From assembly GCA_964450495.1 (NCBI GenBank), contig CAYVFU010000035.1:1-44284 (forward strand): a DNA stretch of 44,284 bases, given 5' to 3'. The position numbers were made by a program, and so were the translations under genes. Below, in pieces: positions 43,061 to 44,284 of the stretch. Positions within the stretch are counted from its first letter, which is position 1, and the number at the start of each line of letters is the position of its first letter. This stretch comes from CALFUK01 sp964450495. GTDB lineage: Bacteria; Bacteroidota; Bacteroidia; Chitinophagales; Saprospiraceae. The notes below the pieces were generated by a model. That model made no database searches. It was not told the DNA's origin and was given only the letters and a program-made list of their open reading frames with translations.

Positions 43061-43099
43061 AAATAAAAAACGGAGCTTCACCTTGTAAAACTCCGTTTT
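43061..43099 (-). terminator. intrinsic terminator of the small membrane-protein gene
   Basis: The minus strand reads AAAACGGAG (43099-43091), a 15-nt loop, then CTCCGTTTT (43075-43067), with T continuing to 43065 and then ATTT. A 9-bp stem with a T-rich tail lies 26 nt after the stop of the 31-codon gene. Confidence 0.75.
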
Positions 43100-43124
43100 G
43101 ATTTGCGTCTAATTCGATTGTCTT

Positions 43125-43220
43125 CTAAGCATCTTCTCTCAATACGCCGACCGCGTATAAAGCATACGTGAATAATGCTGAGACCGCAAATACGCATAAT
43201 ACTAGTAAAAGTTCTGCCAT
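43125..43220 (-). CDS. 31-residue single-span membrane protein
   Basis: ATG 43220 opens a 31-residue frame, MAELLLVLCVFAVSALFT then YALYAVGVLREDA, ending with TAG at 43127-43125. Residues 3-25 form one hydrophobic helix, and the C terminus is charged (REDA). An intrinsic terminator follows at once, and a 319-bp AT-rich region precedes it, so it looks like a complete single-gene unit. The GC content of the coding part is higher than its surroundings. I do not recognise the family. By size it could be a small subunit of a membrane complex (as CydX or KdpF are) or a regulator; that is speculation. Confidence 0.65.
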   Translation of the reverse strand: MAELLLVLCVFAVSALFTYALYAVGVLREDA

Positions 43221-43539
43221 AGAAATAGTTTTTTAGTTATCTTAAGTTAACAATAAGTTTTCATTAAATCAATTTACATAATTATAATACTCAAAATTTA
43301 TTTAATTAAAGAATATAAAGTTGATTTATGTAAATAATACAGAATATAATTCTTTTATATTAGTGTTATTTTTAATATGAAAAGAATAATATTGCTTGAT
43401 TAAATACTTTTATATTTTAATTAACTAAGTGGTAAGTAAAGTAGGGGATAAGATTTTTGCGTGCGCACTTTCGTTAATTGCTCATTCTAAAGCACACATT
43501 TAATACTTGATTACTAGCCGGTAGATTCAACACTATTTT
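43221..43539. other. AT-rich intergenic region with a long inverted repeat
   Basis: A 319-bp region between two divergent genes, the 31-residue protein (minus) and the hydrolase (plus). It is very AT-rich, carries the inverted repeat at 43343-43393 and has no exact TAnnTTTG box in either useful direction. No ORF worth calling. Confidence 0.6.
43343..43393. repeat. 20/21-bp AT-rich inverted repeat
   Basis: The left arm is 43343-43362 (AATATAATTCTTTTATATTA). The right arm is 43373-43393, complementary except for one mismatch and one unpaired G. The loop is 10 nt. It lies well away from both flanking genes. It could be an operator, a cruciform or a structured RNA element. It lacks the GC-rich stem of a terminator. 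Confidence 0.75.
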
Positions 43540-44284
43540 ATGTTTGAAAATTTTGAAAACAGAAAAATAAAGACTTCGGAGACAGAGATAAATCTAGTTA
43601 TCGGAGGTCAAGGTCCTCCATTATTGTTGTTGCACGGATATCCCCAAAGCCATATCATGTGGCACAAGGTTGCTCCTATGCTGGTAGAATCATATACAGT
43701 GGTTGCAACCGATTTAAGAGGATATGGTGATAGTGGTAAACCTGAAACAGATGAGCATCACTATCCATATTCTAAGAGAGCAATGGCAAAAGATCAAGTT
43801 GATGTTATGTCAGCTTTAGGGTTTGACACATTTAAAGTGATAGGGCATGATCGAGGTGCCAGAGTGGCTCATCGAATGGCTTTAGATTACCCTGAAAAAA
43901 TTGAGAAACTAATCCTTTTGGATATACTACCCACTTTATGGCTATATGATAATACGGACCAAGCTTTTGCAACTAATTATTGGCATTGGTTCTTTTTTAT
44001 ACAGCCGTATCCAATGCCAGAAGTACTGATCGGCAATAGTTCAGAGTTTATGGAGAAAGCTATTTTTGGCCCTTTGGCTGCCTCAGGAGCTTGTACACCA
44101 GATGCTATAGAGGCCTACAGTCGCACAGTGAAGGAAGAAGCCATATTACATGCCTCATGTGAAGACTATAGAGCTGGCGCTACGATAGACCTTGTTCATG
44201 ATCGAGCGGATATAGATTCTCGCATACAATGTCCACTTCTGATTTTATGGGGTGCTAAAAATCCTACTTATCAAAAGATGGATG
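43540..44284 (+). CDS. haloacetate (fluoroacetate) dehalogenase-like alpha/beta hydrolase, 3' end beyond window
   Basis: ATG 43540 opens a frame that runs to the window edge (248 codons seen; the family has ~300). The oxyanion region is HGYPQSHIMW, and DLRGYGDSGKP is typical. The nucleophile elbow reads GHDRGAR: Asp104 in place of Ser, followed by Arg105 and Arg108. Asp128 sits in LLDILPT. His149-Trp150 (YWHWFF) and Tyr210 (CEDYRAGA) match the halide pocket of fluoroacetate dehalogenases, and the Asp/Arg/Arg match their carboxylate clamp. The catalytic His would be beyond the edge. No signal peptide, so cytoplasmic. Epoxide hydrolase activity is the alternative. It is divergent from the small membrane-protein gene. 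Confidence 0.88.
   Translation, partial: MFENFENRKIKTSETEINLVIGGQGPPLLLLHGYPQSHIMWHKVAPMLVESYTVVATDLRGYGDSGKPETDEHHYPYSKRAMAKDQVDVMSALGFDTFKVIGHDRGARVAHRMALDYPEKIEKLILLDILPTLWLYDNTDQAFATNYWHWFFFIQPYPMPEVLIGNSSEFMEKAIFGPLAASGACTPDAIEAYSRTVKEEAILHASCEDYRAGATIDLVHDRADIDSRIQCPLLILWGAKNPTYQKMD

Overview
The window reads as chromosomal DNA of a Bacteroidota bacterium, most likely from the Saprospiria (Lewinella/Haliscomenobacter-like). The evidence is: proteins carrying type IX secretion system (T9SS) type A and type B C-terminal sorting domains; a giant SprB-repeat adhesin; the T9SS regulator PorX; the operon order bamD-rpoZ-coaBC-DUF4835; the cluster fabH-efp-accB-accC; few Shine-Dalgarno sites; and recurrent TAnnTTTG promoter boxes, the Bacteroidota sigma-A -7 element. 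The placement below phylum level is inference. No tRNA, rRNA, insertion sequence, integrase, phage module or CRISPR array was seen. One 100-N assembly gap (23836-23935) lies inside a tandem repeat of a secreted protein.

Layout. 1-5.8 kb: a SEC-C protein, a methyltransferase and glyA on the minus strand, then an MFS transporter on the plus strand. The transporter is preceded by its own promoter and a ~130-nt leader that ends in an intrinsic terminator 10 nt before the start codon. 6-10 kb: a TlpA-like thioredoxin, a protein built almost wholly of 23-residue repeats with a C-terminal peptidoglycan-binding-like domain, and an HD phosphohydrolase. 10.2-16.3 kb: porX, tatC, a Na+/Ca2+ exchanger, a YbaB/EbfC protein overlapping a LamG T9SS cargo gene, and a DUF1573 lipoprotein. 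16.4-24.5 kb: two divergent surface proteins, an 1821-residue SprB-repeat protein and a T9SS type A protein with a duplicated module. 24.6-26.7 kb: an ABA4-like membrane protein paired with an unknown membrane protein, and a thioredoxin-SPOR fusion. 26.9-33.3 kb: a tight fatty-acid/translation operon, fabH-efp-accB-accC-ABC exporter, then a T9SS type A protein and a strong terminator. 33.6-34.5 kb: a PLP enzyme of the ACC deaminase/D-cysteine desulfhydrase family. 34.5-38.4 kb: the minus-strand operon bamD-rpoZ-coaBC-DUF4835-purN. 38.6-39 kb: a relic of a tail-fibre/head-repeat protein. 39-42.3 kb: a three-gene minus-strand operon of a GH3 acyl-adenylating enzyme, an ecdysteroid-kinase-like phosphotransferase and an inositol-monophosphatase-family phosphatase. 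42.3-44.3 kb: a LolA-like protein, an unlisted 31-residue membrane protein with its own terminator, an AT-rich intergenic region with a long inverted repeat, and the 5' part of a haloacetate-dehalogenase-like hydrolase cut by the window end.

How they fit together. Much of the window serves the cell envelope: outer-membrane assembly (BamD), lipoprotein carriage (LolA), Tat export, fatty-acid supply, and T9SS regulation with several T9SS cargos. The most promising new items are the attenuator-like leader before the MFS gene, the GH3/kinase/phosphatase operon, the 23-residue repeat protein, the 31-residue membrane protein and the duplicated module in the secreted protein.
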